From: Brevibacterium antiquum
GTDB taxonomy: Bacteria; Actinomycetota; Actinomycetes; Actinomycetales; Brevibacteriaceae
Length of the DNA: 64,000 nucleotides
Assembly (NCBI RefSeq): GCF_016107655.1
Contig: NZ_JABASX010000001.1
Coordinates: forward strand, 186,001-250,000
Direction: 5' to 3'
Within the stretch, counting starts at the first letter, position 1; every line of letters begins with the position of its first letter. The translations under genes were made by a program, and so were the position numbers. The notes under the pieces are model-generated. The model did not search any database. It was not told the origin of the DNA and saw nothing but the letters and a program-made list of their open reading frames with translations. Shown one piece after another: positions 42,285 to 52,032 of this stretch.

Positions 42285-43436
42285 ATGGAACCAGTAGATG
42301 TCGTGAATAGGTCGCTGTCGACGCCCACTCTTGGAAAAGAGTCAAGGGCCGAGGTGCTGGAGCAGAGGCGAGCCAATCGCGGTACCGATAAGCAGGAGTT
42401 CACCAGCGATTTCAGCGCGCTGATGGCTCAGGTCAAAGAGGCCGGTCTGCTAGCACGACGCCCCGGGTGGAATACGCTGCGCTTCGTCCTCCTCGGACTC
42501 TCCTACGTCGTCGCCTTCGCGATGCTCTTCCTCATCGGCGAGAGCTGGTGGCAGATGGCCACAGCAGTCGTCTTCGGAATCCTCTTCACCCAGACGGCAT
42601 ATGTCGCCCACGACGCAGCTCACCGTCAGATCTTCACCAACGGCAAGGTCGGTGAGTGGGTCTCCACCATTGTGGGCAACCTGTTCATCGGTCTCAGCTA
42701 TGGCTGGTGGCTGAAGAAGCACAACGCTCTTCACCACGCCAACCCGAACAAAGCCGGAGTCGACGGCGATATCGCACCGGGCGCCCTGATCTTCGACCCT
42801 GATGATGCTCAGGGGCTTACCGGAGTGCGGAAATGGTTCGCCTCACACCAGGGATGGTTCTTCTTCCCGCTGCTGACTTTGGCGGGCCTGCAGCTGCATG
42901 TGAACTCAGTCAAGGCGATCCTCGTGGGACAGTCCTCGATCAAGCGCCGCTGGATCGAAGGCATCTTCATCGGAATCCGCGTCATCGGCTTCCCCCTCAT
43001 CGCCATCTGGGCCGCCGGCCCCCTCATCGGCAGCGTCTTCTTCATCGTCCAGGTCATGGTCTTCGGGCTGCACATGGGCGGTTCGTTCGCTCCCAACCAC
43101 AAGGGACAGCCGATCGTTCCCAAGGACGTGAAGATTGACTTCCTGCGCCGCCAGACACTGATGTCACGCAACATCTCGGGAGGTCGTCCGATGGGCTTCC
43201 TCATGGGCGGACTCAACTACCAGATCGAACACCACCTGTTCCCCAGCATGCCCAGCGTCAACCTGCACAAGGTCCAGCCGATGGTCCGCGAGTACTGTGC
43301 TCAGAAGGACATCAAATACACGGAGACGACGCTCTTCGAATCGTTCGGCATCATCGTTCGTTACCTCAACCGGGCCGGACTCGGTCAGGCTGATCCCTTC
43401 GACTGCCCAGTCACCGCGCAGTTCCGCTCACGCTGA
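42285..43436 (+). CDS. acyl-lipid / fatty acid desaturase
   Basis: 383 residues. Membrane-bound di-iron desaturase with the three His boxes: HDAAH near residue 110, HNALHH near 148, and QIEHHLFPSMP near 315, with about four membrane helices between. The family inserts a double bond in membrane acyl chains using oxygen and an electron donor, mainly in adaptation to cold or membrane rigidity. It directly follows a DesKR-like kinase-regulator pair, which is a meaningful neighbour. Ends in a strong terminator. Confidence 0.9.
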   Translation: MEPVDVVNRSLSTPTLGKESRAEVLEQRRANRGTDKQEFTSDFSALMAQVKEAGLLARRPGWNTLRFVLLGLSYVVAFAMLFLIGESWWQMATAVVFGILFTQTAYVAHDAAHRQIFTNGKVGEWVSTIVGNLFIGLSYGWWLKKHNALHHANPNKAGVDGDIAPGALIFDPDDAQGLTGVRKWFASHQGWFFFPLLTLAGLQLHVNSVKAILVGQSSIKRRWIEGIFIGIRVIGFPLIAIWAAGPLIGSVFFIVQVMVFGLHMGGSFAPNHKGQPIVPKDVKIDFLRRQTLMSRNISGGRPMGFLMGGLNYQIEHHLFPSMPSVNLHKVQPMVREYCAQKDIKYTETTLFESFGIIVRYLNRAGLGQADPFDCPVTAQFRSR

Positions 43437-43459
43437 TCTTCACAGCATCGCTGGATTCT

Positions 43460-43496
43460 CCGGCCAGGTCCGTCAACTCGGACCTGGCCGGTTTTT
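43460..43496 (+). terminator. intrinsic terminator of the desaturase gene
   Basis: Perfect 13-bp GC-rich stem (CCGGCCAGGTCCG and its complement), 6-nt loop, followed by TTTTT. Twenty-three nt after the stop codon. Confidence 0.9.
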
Positions 43497-43567
43497 CGTG
43501 TTGTGGTTCGGGCCTTACAGGAGCATTCCGGGCGGGGGCTTTCTGAGCAGGAACTCGAGCCGTCTTC

Positions 43568-44395
43568 TCAAGTGAGCTTGTCGTGGGCCCCTGAGACCCA
43601 TTCGGCGTAGCGTTCGGCCGAGGTCGCCACAGCCTCCCTGGCTCCACTCGAGATGGTCTGCCCGAAGTTGCCGTACATCCGATCGAAATCGAGGTCAGCC
43701 ACCGAGGCAGCGATGCGTCTGACAACACCTGCCGACAGCGGCAGATAATTGGGGAAGCTGCGCATGAACGTCACCCACCCTGAGCGGGCGACCGGTGCGA
43801 TCGTGTCTCCACTGAGCATGACGCCCTGGCCGTCCTGGCCGGTCCACATGGCCACCGCGCTTCCAGGGAAGTGACCGCCTATGCGCATCAATCGGACACC
43901 GGGAACAGGTTCAGCAAACTGATAGTAGCGCCAGATGTTCATTCCTTCGCGCTGGACCCAATGGGCATCTGCACGGCAGACGAAGATCGGGGCATCGTCG
44001 AAGGCCGCGCTCCACTCGAGCTGCAGGCCGAACATGTGAGGATGACTGGCAGCGATGGCCTGAACTCCGCCGAGGTCCGAGACTGCGGCGATGACGTCCT
44101 CGTCGATGTAGGGCGGGACATCGAAGAGCAGATTGCCATGCTCGGTCTGAGCCAGATAGCACGTCTGACCGATGCCCAGCTTCGGCTCCACACGCAACGC
44201 GTAGAGACCTGGTTCGCGTTCGACGATGGAGACGCTGTGGTGTTCGAACTCAAGTTGTTCACGCGTCGTCCAGTCCTGCCCGGACGTCGGCAGCCACTGG
44301 CGATCATCCGAACAGATCGGACACACATCCGGTGGAGGCGTGCTCGTCTCGACACCGCACGTGCGGCAGATCGTCACGTTCGTCAGTGCTGTCAT
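43568..44395 (-). CDS. MBL-fold metallohydrolase with rubredoxin-like N-terminal zinc knuckle
   Basis: 275 residues. Residues 8-26 hold CRTCG...CPICSD, a two-CxxC metal knuckle. The following domain is beta-lactamase-fold-like: CYLAQTEHGNLLFDVPPYID, ASHPHMFGLQLEW (a shortened HxH), GGHFPGSAVAMW and MLSGDTIAPV (Asp). The standard HxHxDH motif reads SHPHMFG, so part of the metal site differs. Substrate unknown. GGGGG lies about 8 nt before the ATG at 44395; the frame continues to 44482. Confidence 0.8.
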   Translation of the reverse strand: MTALTNVTICRTCGVETSTPPPDVCPICSDDRQWLPTSGQDWTTREQLEFEHHSVSIVEREPGLYALRVEPKLGIGQTCYLAQTEHGNLLFDVPPYIDEDVIAAVSDLGGVQAIAASHPHMFGLQLEWSAAFDDAPIFVCRADAHWVQREGMNIWRYYQFAEPVPGVRLMRIGGHFPGSAVAMWTGQDGQGVMLSGDTIAPVARSGWVTFMRSFPNYLPLSAGVVRRIAASVADLDFDRMYGNFGQTISSGAREAVATSAERYAEWVSGAHDKLT

Positions 44396-44608
44396 CGGTG
44401 TGTACCCCCTGCACCCGAGGATAGTCGTCGAGTGCAGGTGGGGCCAGGTGACCGGTGTCAGGTGTGGCTGGATGACATCCATATCACTGAGCGAAACAAC
44501 TGAACAGCCATGCAGTTACTGCTGTTAGCCTCGGGCACTATGGCAACAACTTCTTCGCACCAGCACACACGTACAGAACCACCAGCCGATGCCACGGAGG
44601 AATCCTCT

Positions 44609-46741
44609 GTGAGCAGCAATTGCGCACCTGCCGACCGATACCGCACGAACCCTCGCGGCGTTGACGTCATCGAGCACACGCGCATTCCCCTGTCAGACGG
44701 AGTCGAACTCGCCGCCCGGATCTGGCTGCCGGACGATCTCAATGACAGTCAGGTTCCAGCCGTCTTGGAATACCTCCCCTACCGCAAAAACGACATGACC
44801 GCTGGTCGCGACCAGACGATCCATCCCGAATTTGCCCGCGCTGGCTACGCCAGCATCCGCGTTGATATGCGCGGCTGCGGGGATTCGACCGGGATCATGA
44901 CGGACGAATACTCCGAAACCGAACTTGATGACGGGCTTCAGGTGCTCAAATGGATCGCAGCTCAGCAGTGGTCAAACGGTAAGGCAGGAGTGATCGGAAA
45001 GTCGTGGGGCGGATTCAACGGGTTGCAACTCGCCGCACTGCAACCACCAGAATTGGCTGCCATCATCACAATCTGCTCCACCGACGATCGTTTTGCCGAC
45101 GATGTTCATTACAACGGCGGTGCCATAGTCGGCGACCAAATGCTCTCCTGGGCCTCCACCATGTGGGGATACAACGCACGTCCACAGGATCCTGCGGTCA
45201 TGGGCGAGGGCTGGGCGCAGGACTGGAAACGTCGGATCGACGAAGCACCGGTCAATATCAACGACTGGCTCAGCCACCAGCGCCGAGATGACTACTGGAA
45301 ACATGCTTCAGTCTGCGATACCCCGGAAGCCATCCAGGTTCCGATCCTTGCCGTCGGCGGACTTCTTGACGAGTATCGCACTACCCTCTTCCGGCTGATG
45401 GAGAATGCGAACCACCAGCGTGAGACGAATCCCGACTACCCGCCGGTTCACGCACTGCTCGGCCCCTGGGCGCACAACTATCCGCACCAGGCAGCACCGG
45501 GACCGGGAATAGACTTCATCGCCGAAGCTGTGCGCTGGTGGGACCAGTGGATGAGTGGAATCGACAACGGAGTCAAGGACCAGCCGCAATTGCGTGCCTA
45601 TGTCCCTGACAGCGCCCCCGTTCACACCGACCGGGAGACTCGACCGGGACGCTGGGTTGCAGAGAGCAGCTGGCCCTCACCAGGAATCGACGACGTCAGC
45701 TGGGACGTGCAGGACTCGACTCAGGCAGGTCCCCGTCAACTGCGCAGCACCGAGCTCATAGGCTACAACGCCGGCAGCTGGCTGCAGTTCGGCGAGGCAG
45801 CGGGCATGGCCGGTGACCAGGCCGTCGATGACGCACGTTCCTACACCGCAGACTGGGATCTTCCTGCGGGCCTGGAAATCGTCGGCACCCCGAGCCTCAA
45901 AGCGACACTGACTTCGAGTTCAGACCGCGGAGTCATCGCAGCCCGCATATGCGACGTCGCTCCAGACGGCACGTCACGACTGGTGACCATGGGCCTATTT
46001 AATCTGACTCATCATTCCTCCCATGAACATCCCGAACCTCTGGCACCGGGCCAAGACGTCACCATCGACTTCCCGCTCCTATCCACCGCCCACCGATTCC
46101 TGCCAAGCCACCGTCTGCGCTTGAGCATCTCCGCGAGCTTCTGGCCCATGCTCTGGCCGTCGCCCGAAGAGACTCTCCTAACGGTCACAGACGATCCGGA
46201 GCTTCGACTGCCCGTGCGCAGCGTCGACTCGGCCGAGGCCGACGCCGAGACGTCACGGGAACTCACCGACCACCTCGGCGTGCCTCCGACCCCGCCAGTC
46301 TCCACGATCGATGCGTCAGGGCCGCCCATGACCCGCACGTTGGAGACTGATTTGGTCAATCGCAGTGCGACCGTGACCACTGTGTCCGAGGGCTGGCAGA
46401 CTAACTCGAGCGACGGACTCTTCTATTACACGCTCGAGCGTGATTCGTATGAGCGCAGTGAAACCGATCCTCTCTCGCCAACAGCAATCTGCGAACGAGT
46501 CATCCGCTACCGGAGGCCCGCGCTTGCGGATCCTGTCAGCAGTCAGGCATTGCTGCAGCAGGCCGATGCCGATGCGCTCACGAAGGATGATCAGGGATGG
46601 GATGTTGAGCTGCGGACACGCAGCACCATGAGCGGTGACACAGCGAACTTCCTCGTGACCAATGAACTCGTTGCCTACAAGGACGGAAGGCAATTCCATT
46701 CGCGGACGACTACGAAGACCGTTCCGCGCGACCTGAACTGA
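44609..46741 (+). CDS. CocE/NonD family hydrolase (X-Pro dipeptidyl-peptidase S15 type)
   Basis: 710 residues. Alpha/beta hydrolase with nucleophile Ser in GVIGKSWGGFNG, Asp in AVGGLLDEYRTT and His in LGPWAHNYPHQ, then the C-terminal jelly-roll (X-Pro dipeptidyl-peptidase C-terminal) domain. Cleaves esters or X-Pro peptides. GGAGG 8 nt before a GTG at 44609 decides the start; an ATG at 44540 preceded by TAGCCT 8 nt earlier would be a leaderless alternative adding 23 residues. First gene of an operon with an osmoprotectant ABC transporter, 6 nt between them, so its product (proline, choline or a betaine) may be what the transporter handles. Confidence 0.85.
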   Translation: MSSNCAPADRYRTNPRGVDVIEHTRIPLSDGVELAARIWLPDDLNDSQVPAVLEYLPYRKNDMTAGRDQTIHPEFARAGYASIRVDMRGCGDSTGIMTDEYSETELDDGLQVLKWIAAQQWSNGKAGVIGKSWGGFNGLQLAALQPPELAAIITICSTDDRFADDVHYNGGAIVGDQMLSWASTMWGYNARPQDPAVMGEGWAQDWKRRIDEAPVNINDWLSHQRRDDYWKHASVCDTPEAIQVPILAVGGLLDEYRTTLFRLMENANHQRETNPDYPPVHALLGPWAHNYPHQAAPGPGIDFIAEAVRWWDQWMSGIDNGVKDQPQLRAYVPDSAPVHTDRETRPGRWVAESSWPSPGIDDVSWDVQDSTQAGPRQLRSTELIGYNAGSWLQFGEAAGMAGDQAVDDARSYTADWDLPAGLEIVGTPSLKATLTSSSDRGVIAARICDVAPDGTSRLVTMGLFNLTHHSSHEHPEPLAPGQDVTIDFPLLSTAHRFLPSHRLRLSISASFWPMLWPSPEETLLTVTDDPELRLPVRSVDSAEADAETSRELTDHLGVPPTPPVSTIDASGPPMTRTLETDLVNRSATVTTVSEGWQTNSSDGLFYYTLERDSYERSETDPLSPTAICERVIRYRRPALADPVSSQALLQQADADALTKDDQGWDVELRTRSTMSGDTANFLVTNELVAYKDGRQFHSRTTTKTVPRDLN

Positions 46742-46747
46742 GCAACG

Positions 46748-47701
46748 ATGTACAAACTGAATAGACACACACTCGATCGGCGCCGAGCACTGGGAACGCT
46801 CGGCGCACTCAGCGTTGGAATAGCAGCGGCTACGCTGAGCGGTTGTACCGCCACCACGGCCAGCGTCGGTGGTGCCAAATCAGGAGCTGCCAGGCGCAGG
46901 ATCACCATCGGATCCAAAGGATTCGCTGAGAGCTGGATCATGGGCGAACTCTACGCTCAAGGGCTGCGAGCTCGCGGATACCAAGTGGATCTGAAGACGA
47001 ACGTCGGGTCCAGTGACATCATCAATACCGCACTCCAGTCGGGCCAGATCGACATCTACCCCGAATACACCGGGGTCATCGTGGTGAATTGGGTTGGCAC
47101 TGACACTGCGTTGGGCACAGCCGAGGAAACCTATGACATAGCGAAGAAGTGGGAGAACGAGCATGGAGTGACCACACTTCAGGCCACACCCTTCGAGAAC
47201 AAAAACGCGATCGCTGTGCGTAAGGAATTCGCCGACGAACATGGGCTGAAGAAGGTGTCCGATCTCAAGGGCATCGAAGATTTCACCTACTCGACGTACC
47301 CGGACAATGTCTCCGGAGCAATCGGGTATGAGGGCATCGTCGACACATACGGTCTGACGAACATGAAACTGAAGACTCTGAGCATCGGACTGAACTACCA
47401 GGCAATCGAACGTGGCGAGATCCAAGCGGCAGACGTGTTCACCACCGATCCGCAGCTGCTCAGATCCGACCTCATCGTTCTCGAAGACGACAAGAAGCTC
47501 TTCGGATTCCAGAACGTCGTACCGCTGATCAGGGACGATGTCTTCAAAGACCTCAACGAGGACGCGCCCAAGTTCTTGAACAGACTTCATTCACTTCTGA
47601 CGATCGACGCCATCCAGGCACTGAACGAAGCCTCCGCCATCAATAGGATCGACCCCGCCCAGGTGGCGAAGGTCTTCCTGCAAGAAAACGGACTGATGTG
47701 A
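46748..47701 (+). CDS. osmoprotectant ABC transporter substrate-binding lipoprotein (OpuCC/YehZ-like)
   Basis: 317 residues. Lipoprotein signal: RRR at 12-14, hydrophobic core and lipobox TLSGC near residue 32. OpuAC-type binding domain: ITIGSKGFAESWIMGELYAQGL, NVGSSDIINTALQSGQIDIYPEYTG. Binds glycine betaine, choline, carnitine or proline betaine on the outer face. Followed 7 nt later by the ATPase gene. Confidence 0.9.
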   Translation: MYKLNRHTLDRRRALGTLGALSVGIAAATLSGCTATTASVGGAKSGAARRRITIGSKGFAESWIMGELYAQGLRARGYQVDLKTNVGSSDIINTALQSGQIDIYPEYTGVIVVNWVGTDTALGTAEETYDIAKKWENEHGVTTLQATPFENKNAIAVRKEFADEHGLKKVSDLKGIEDFTYSTYPDNVSGAIGYEGIVDTYGLTNMKLKTLSIGLNYQAIERGEIQAADVFTTDPQLLRSDLIVLEDDKKLFGFQNVVPLIRDDVFKDLNEDAPKFLNRLHSLLTIDAIQALNEASAINRIDPAQVAKVFLQENGLM

Positions 47702-47708
47702 GAACACA

Positions 47709-48752
47709 ATGACACATTCCTCCACCGACCCGAAGACGACGTCGACCACGAACTCGTCCATCGTCTTCGACCACGTCACCAAGCTCTATCCAGGACAGAA
47801 CGCACCCGCGCTCGATTCGCTTGACATCGAGGTGAAGTCAGGCGAACTCGTCTGCCTAGTCGGCCCGTCCGGTGGCGGCAAGACGACAGCTCTCCAGCTG
47901 GTCAATCGTCTTGTCGACCTCAGCAGCGGAGATATCCGCATCGGTGACCGAAGCATCATGGACATACCCGCCATCGAGCTGCGTCGAACTATCGGCTATG
48001 CAATCCAGCAGTCCGGTCTGTTTCCGCACTACACGGTGGCGGAGAACATCGCGATCGTGCCGAACATTCTCAAATGGGACAAGTCACGAACCACGCGCCG
48101 TACTGTCGAACTGCTCGAACTGGTCGGACTGACTCCGGTGGACAGCTGGTTGGGAAGGTATCCGTCCCAGCTCTCCGGCGGTCAGCAGCAACGAGTCGGA
48201 ATCGCGCGCGCACTCGCGGCCGATCCTCCGGTCATGCTCATGGACGAACCCTTCGGAGCACTCGATCCGATCACCCGGATGGCGGTCCAGGACGAATTCC
48301 TTGAAATTCATAGGGCTGTCGGGAAGACGACCCTCTTCGTCACGCACGACATCGACGAGGCCATCAAAATGGCAGATCGGATTGCGATTCTCAAGCCCGG
48401 GGGCAAGCTGGCCCAGTACGACACTCCCGCCGAGGTGCTCACTCACCCTGCCGATGAGTTCGTCGCGGAATTCCTCGGTGCAGAACGTGGTCTCAAGCGC
48501 CTCGCCCTGACCACTGTCGCCGAGGTGCTCGTCGCCAAGGCTGAGCCCGAGCGGCCGGCTGAGTCCGATCTGCCTAAGGTCGAGGCCGACGTGACATTGA
48601 GGGAAGCACTGTCCGTGGTTTCCGCCGCTGGGGCACACGGTGCACGTGTGATGGAGCGGGGGAGCCACCTCGGCGACGTCACCCTGCACGATCTGGTCGA
48701 TCCGCCAGCCAACGCCGTTGATGCGAGGAACGGGGAAGGTGTCGGATTATGA
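47709..48752 (+). CDS. osmoprotectant ABC transporter ATP-binding protein (OpuCA-like)
   Basis: 347 residues. Walker A VGPSGGGKTTAL, Q-loop AIQQSGLFPH, signature LSGGQQQRVGIARAL, Walker B VMLMDEPFGALDP and switch His VTHDID. C-terminal 90 residues resemble one CBS unit (EADVTLREALSVVSAAGAHGA...LGDVTLHDLVD), whereas OpuCA usually has two; CBS units sense ionic strength. ATGA overlap with the first permease gene. Confidence 0.92.
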   Translation: MTHSSTDPKTTSTTNSSIVFDHVTKLYPGQNAPALDSLDIEVKSGELVCLVGPSGGGKTTALQLVNRLVDLSSGDIRIGDRSIMDIPAIELRRTIGYAIQQSGLFPHYTVAENIAIVPNILKWDKSRTTRRTVELLELVGLTPVDSWLGRYPSQLSGGQQQRVGIARALAADPPVMLMDEPFGALDPITRMAVQDEFLEIHRAVGKTTLFVTHDIDEAIKMADRIAILKPGGKLAQYDTPAEVLTHPADEFVAEFLGAERGLKRLALTTVAEVLVAKAEPERPAESDLPKVEADVTLREALSVVSAAGAHGARVMERGSHLGDVTLHDLVDPPANAVDARNGEGVGL

Positions 48753-49468
48753 GCGGGATCGCACCTGCCGGCGATCCTGTCATCCCGGACTACGGACAGG
48801 CCTCCGAATGTGTGATCAACAATGGCCCGTTCTGCGGTGATTGGTTCGTCGACCAGTGGGCGACGGTCTTCTGGCCGCCACTGGTCGACCACATTTACAT
48901 GGTCATCATCGCCGTCGTGATCGGATTCGTCATCGCATTCGCCGCCGCGCTGATCGCCTACCGAAAGAGGTGGCTGGCCGGGCCCATTGGGATCGTTGCA
49001 ACGTTCCTGTACACACTTCCTCCTCTGGCTCTGTTTCAGCTGCTGGTTCCGTTCACCGGTCTGACGCTGCTGACCGTTGAGATCGCGTTGGTGTGTTTCA
49101 CGTTGGTGATCATTTTTCAGGCAGTGCTCGCCGGTCTGGCGGCGGTCCCAGAAGATGTGAAGAGATCAGCGATCGGGATGGGTTTGAACCAGAGGCAACT
49201 CATGGTCAAGGTCGAATTGCCGCTGGCCTTACCATCGATCATCTCGGGTCTGCGCATCGCTACGGTGCTGACAGTGAGTGTGGCTACGATTGCGGCATTC
49301 GTTGTCGACAGCGGTCTGGGGTCGCCAATCCTCAAGGCCGTGTCGTCGCCGTTCAATACGCAGTTCATCGGGGCTGGAGCACTCGCGGTTCTCCTGGCCT
49401 TCGTCCTCGACGGACTGCTGGTGATTGTCGGCAGAGTCCTGACACCATGGATGAGAGCGAGGGTCTGA
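48749..49468 (+). CDS. osmoprotectant ABC transporter permease 1
   Basis: 239 residues, five to six helices, with an extended N-terminus containing two cysteines (CVINNGPFCGDWFVDQ) before the first helix. Permease motif with EAA loop VPEDVKRSAIGMGLNQRQLMVKVELPLALPSIISGLR. Pairs with the next permease. Its stop TGA shares the A with the next ATG (TGATG). Confidence 0.9.
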   Translation: MSGIAPAGDPVIPDYGQASECVINNGPFCGDWFVDQWATVFWPPLVDHIYMVIIAVVIGFVIAFAAALIAYRKRWLAGPIGIVATFLYTLPPLALFQLLVPFTGLTLLTVEIALVCFTLVIIFQAVLAGLAAVPEDVKRSAIGMGLNQRQLMVKVELPLALPSIISGLRIATVLTVSVATIAAFVVDSGLGSPILKAVSSPFNTQFIGAGALAVLLAFVLDGLLVIVGRVLTPWMRARV

Positions 49469-50130
49469 TGAATGAAATATTCGGGGCATTTCCCTTCATC
49501 GCAGCCAACTTCGGGATGCTCATGGAGAAGACGAGCGAGCATATGCTCATCAGCCTCGTCCCATTGCTTGCGGCCATTGTCATCGGCGTGCCGATCGGCA
49601 TCTGGCTCGGCCACATCCACAAGGGCGAATTTCTGGCAGTGAGCATCACCAACATCGGTCGCGCACTTCCCAGCTTGGCCCTCATCGCGATTCTCATCGG
49701 CTTCGTGGGCATCGGAATGCTCAACGCAATGATCGCACTGTTCCTACTTGCTTTCCCACCGATACTCAGTTACGCCTTCCAAGCCGTGAATTCTGCGGAT
49801 CGTGATCTGACGAGAGCTGCGAAGGGAATGGGAATGACGCCTCTGCAAGTGCTGAACAAGGTGGAACTTCCCCTTGGCCTGCCGATGATCATCAGCGGCA
49901 TTCGCACTGCGGCCGTGTTGACGGTGAGCTCCGCTACGATCGCTACGATCGCCGGCAGCGGCGGGCTGGGCGACGTTATTCTCAACCAAGTGGCATACGG
50001 GATCGAAGGCGTTCTCGCCGGTGCCGTTTGGGTTGCGATCTTGGCGATCCTCGTCGACCAGGTCTTCGCTCTGCTGCTGCGAGTGGCTGCGCCGACAGGG
50101 GTGAAACAGCTGCGGGCGACGACGGTGTGA
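49468..50130 (+). CDS. osmoprotectant ABC transporter permease 2
   Basis: 220 residues. EAA loop TRAAKGMGMTPLQVLNKVELPLGLPMIISGIRTA and ATIAGSGGLGDVI are typical of ProW/OpuCB-type permeases. The open frame extends upstream antisense-free into the preceding gene, but the ATG at 49468 coupled to the stop is the obvious start. Completes the SBP-ATPase-permease-permease set. Confidence 0.9.
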   Translation: MNEIFGAFPFIAANFGMLMEKTSEHMLISLVPLLAAIVIGVPIGIWLGHIHKGEFLAVSITNIGRALPSLALIAILIGFVGIGMLNAMIALFLLAFPPILSYAFQAVNSADRDLTRAAKGMGMTPLQVLNKVELPLGLPMIISGIRTAAVLTVSSATIATIAGSGGLGDVILNQVAYGIEGVLAGAVWVAILAILVDQVFALLLRVAAPTGVKQLRATTV

Positions 50131-50220
50131 TGCCGAGTCCGCGATAGGAGACAGAGATACGTAACGACTCAACCAGCTGAGCATCAACTGCTCGATCATC
50201 TTTCACACACAGGAGTGAAC

Positions 50221-52023
50221 GTGAAGAAACTTTTGACCACTATTGCAGGAGTTGCCGCGATGGCGCTCGTCGTGACCGGGTGTACGCCACCAGGGGGCAG
50301 CTCGGAGTCCTCCGGCACAGGATCGGTTCTCAACGTCGGATGGAATGAAGCATTTCGTTCGATGAACGACATGACCAATGACGGCAATGCCGTTGCCAAC
50401 ACGATCATCGCCTACATGATGAACGACAACTTCAAATATTATGATGATCAGCTTGAACTGCTCGACGGTGCCCTCGGCACCATCGAGAAAGTCTCCGAAG
50501 ACCCGTTGAAGGTGAAATATACGTTCAACGAGGACTCCAACTGGTCGGATGGAACTCCTGTCGATGCCGTCGACCTGGCGCTGACCTGGGCTGCCCGCTC
50601 AACCAATTTCAATACCGTCGATGAGAACAATGACGACGACGGAATGGTGAAGAAGAATGACGCCGACACCGTCTATTTCGACTCGACGAGTGTTGGCGCG
50701 CCCCTGATCAAAGACTTTCCCGAGATCAGCAAGGATCGGAAGTCCCTTACCTTCACCTACTCCCAGCCCTTTGCCGACTGGGAGACAGAATTCGGCCTCG
50801 GCGCCTATGGATCGGGCGTTCCCGCTCACATCGTCGCTAAGAACGCCTTGGGCGCCGAATCTCCCGAAGAAGGAAAGACAGCGATCGTCGAGGCCATCAA
50901 GAACAACGATGTCAAAGCCCTATCGAAGATCTCGAATTTCTGGAACACAGGCTTCGATTTCACATCCATGCCGGACAACGAGGACCTTCTCGTCCACAGC
51001 GGACCGTACAAGATCACCGCTTTCGAAGAGGGGCAGTACCTCACCCTTGAACGCGATGAGGCATACACCGGGCCCGTTGACCCGAAAATTGACACCATCA
51101 CGGTTCGCTACAACGGCGATCCCATGGGGATGGTCCAAGCCATTGAGAACGGCGAGGTCGACATCACTCAGCCTCAGTCGACGGCTGACGTCCTCAAAGC
51201 GGCTGAAGATATCGACGGAGTCAGCATCATCCCTGGTGAGGATGCTACCTTCGAACACGTCGACCTCACCTTCGACAACAATGGACCCTTCGACCCTGCT
51301 TCGTATGGCGGCGACGAGGACAAAGCTCTGCAGGTCAGACGCGCGTTCCTCAAAACACTTCCGAGACAGGAGATCGTCGATCGCCTGATCAAGCCGCTCA
51401 ACGAGGGGGCAGGGGTCCGGGATTCCTTCAACCAGGCACCGGATTCCCCTCTGTACAAGGACATCGCGGAGGACTCCGGTATCTCGGATTACGACTCCGT
51501 CGACGTCGAGGGCGCGAAGAAGCTGCTCGATGAGGCAGGGGTGAAGGAGCCGACTGTCCGTTTCCTCTATGACAATACGAACGCGCGCCGTGAGCAGATC
51601 TTCCAGTTGGTCAAGGAATCGGCTGACAAGGCCGGGTTCGCCGTCGAAGATTCCGGGGACGTCAACTGGGGCACCCGCCTCGGTGATGGTACCTACGATG
51701 CGTCCCTCTTCGGCTGGGCCCTGACGACCACCGGTGTCACGGAATCGGATTCGTACTACCGCAAGGGCGCGCAGAACAACTACAGCGGGTATCACAACTC
51801 GAAGACGGCGAAGAAGCTCGATCAGATGCTCGTGAGCATTGATCCTGAAGAGCAGAAGACACTGGCCGCAGACATAGAGAAGCAACTCATCGACGATGGG
51901 TTCGGGCTGCCGCTCTTCCAGTTCCCTTCGCTGACTATCCACCAGGATTCAGTGAAGAACGCTTCGACGACCACTCTAGATCCGTCGATGTTCTGGAACT
52001 ACTGGGAATGGGAAAAGGAGTAG
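50221..52023 (+). CDS. peptide-type ABC transporter substrate-binding lipoprotein (SBP_bac_5)
   Basis: 600 residues. Signal and lipobox VVTGC near residue 19; SBP family 5 core: YTFNEDSNWSDGTPVDAVDLALTW, SGPYKITAFEEGQYLTLERDEAYTG, and LFGWALTTTGVTESDSYYRKGAQNNYSGYHN near the end. Binds oligopeptides or similar on the outer face. AGGAG 5 nt before a GTG at 50221; GTG 50215 is in frame but too close. No cognate permease genes follow, so it is an orphan that must use a transporter encoded elsewhere, or share one. Confidence 0.88.
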   Translation: MKKLLTTIAGVAAMALVVTGCTPPGGSSESSGTGSVLNVGWNEAFRSMNDMTNDGNAVANTIIAYMMNDNFKYYDDQLELLDGALGTIEKVSEDPLKVKYTFNEDSNWSDGTPVDAVDLALTWAARSTNFNTVDENNDDDGMVKKNDADTVYFDSTSVGAPLIKDFPEISKDRKSLTFTYSQPFADWETEFGLGAYGSGVPAHIVAKNALGAESPEEGKTAIVEAIKNNDVKALSKISNFWNTGFDFTSMPDNEDLLVHSGPYKITAFEEGQYLTLERDEAYTGPVDPKIDTITVRYNGDPMGMVQAIENGEVDITQPQSTADVLKAAEDIDGVSIIPGEDATFEHVDLTFDNNGPFDPASYGGDEDKALQVRRAFLKTLPRQEIVDRLIKPLNEGAGVRDSFNQAPDSPLYKDIAEDSGISDYDSVDVEGAKKLLDEAGVKEPTVRFLYDNTNARREQIFQLVKESADKAGFAVEDSGDVNWGTRLGDGTYDASLFGWALTTTGVTESDSYYRKGAQNNYSGYHNSKTAKKLDQMLVSIDPEEQKTLAADIEKQLIDDGFGLPLFQFPSLTIHQDSVKNASTTTLDPSMFWNYWEWEKE

Positions 52024-52032
52024 CCGATGACG

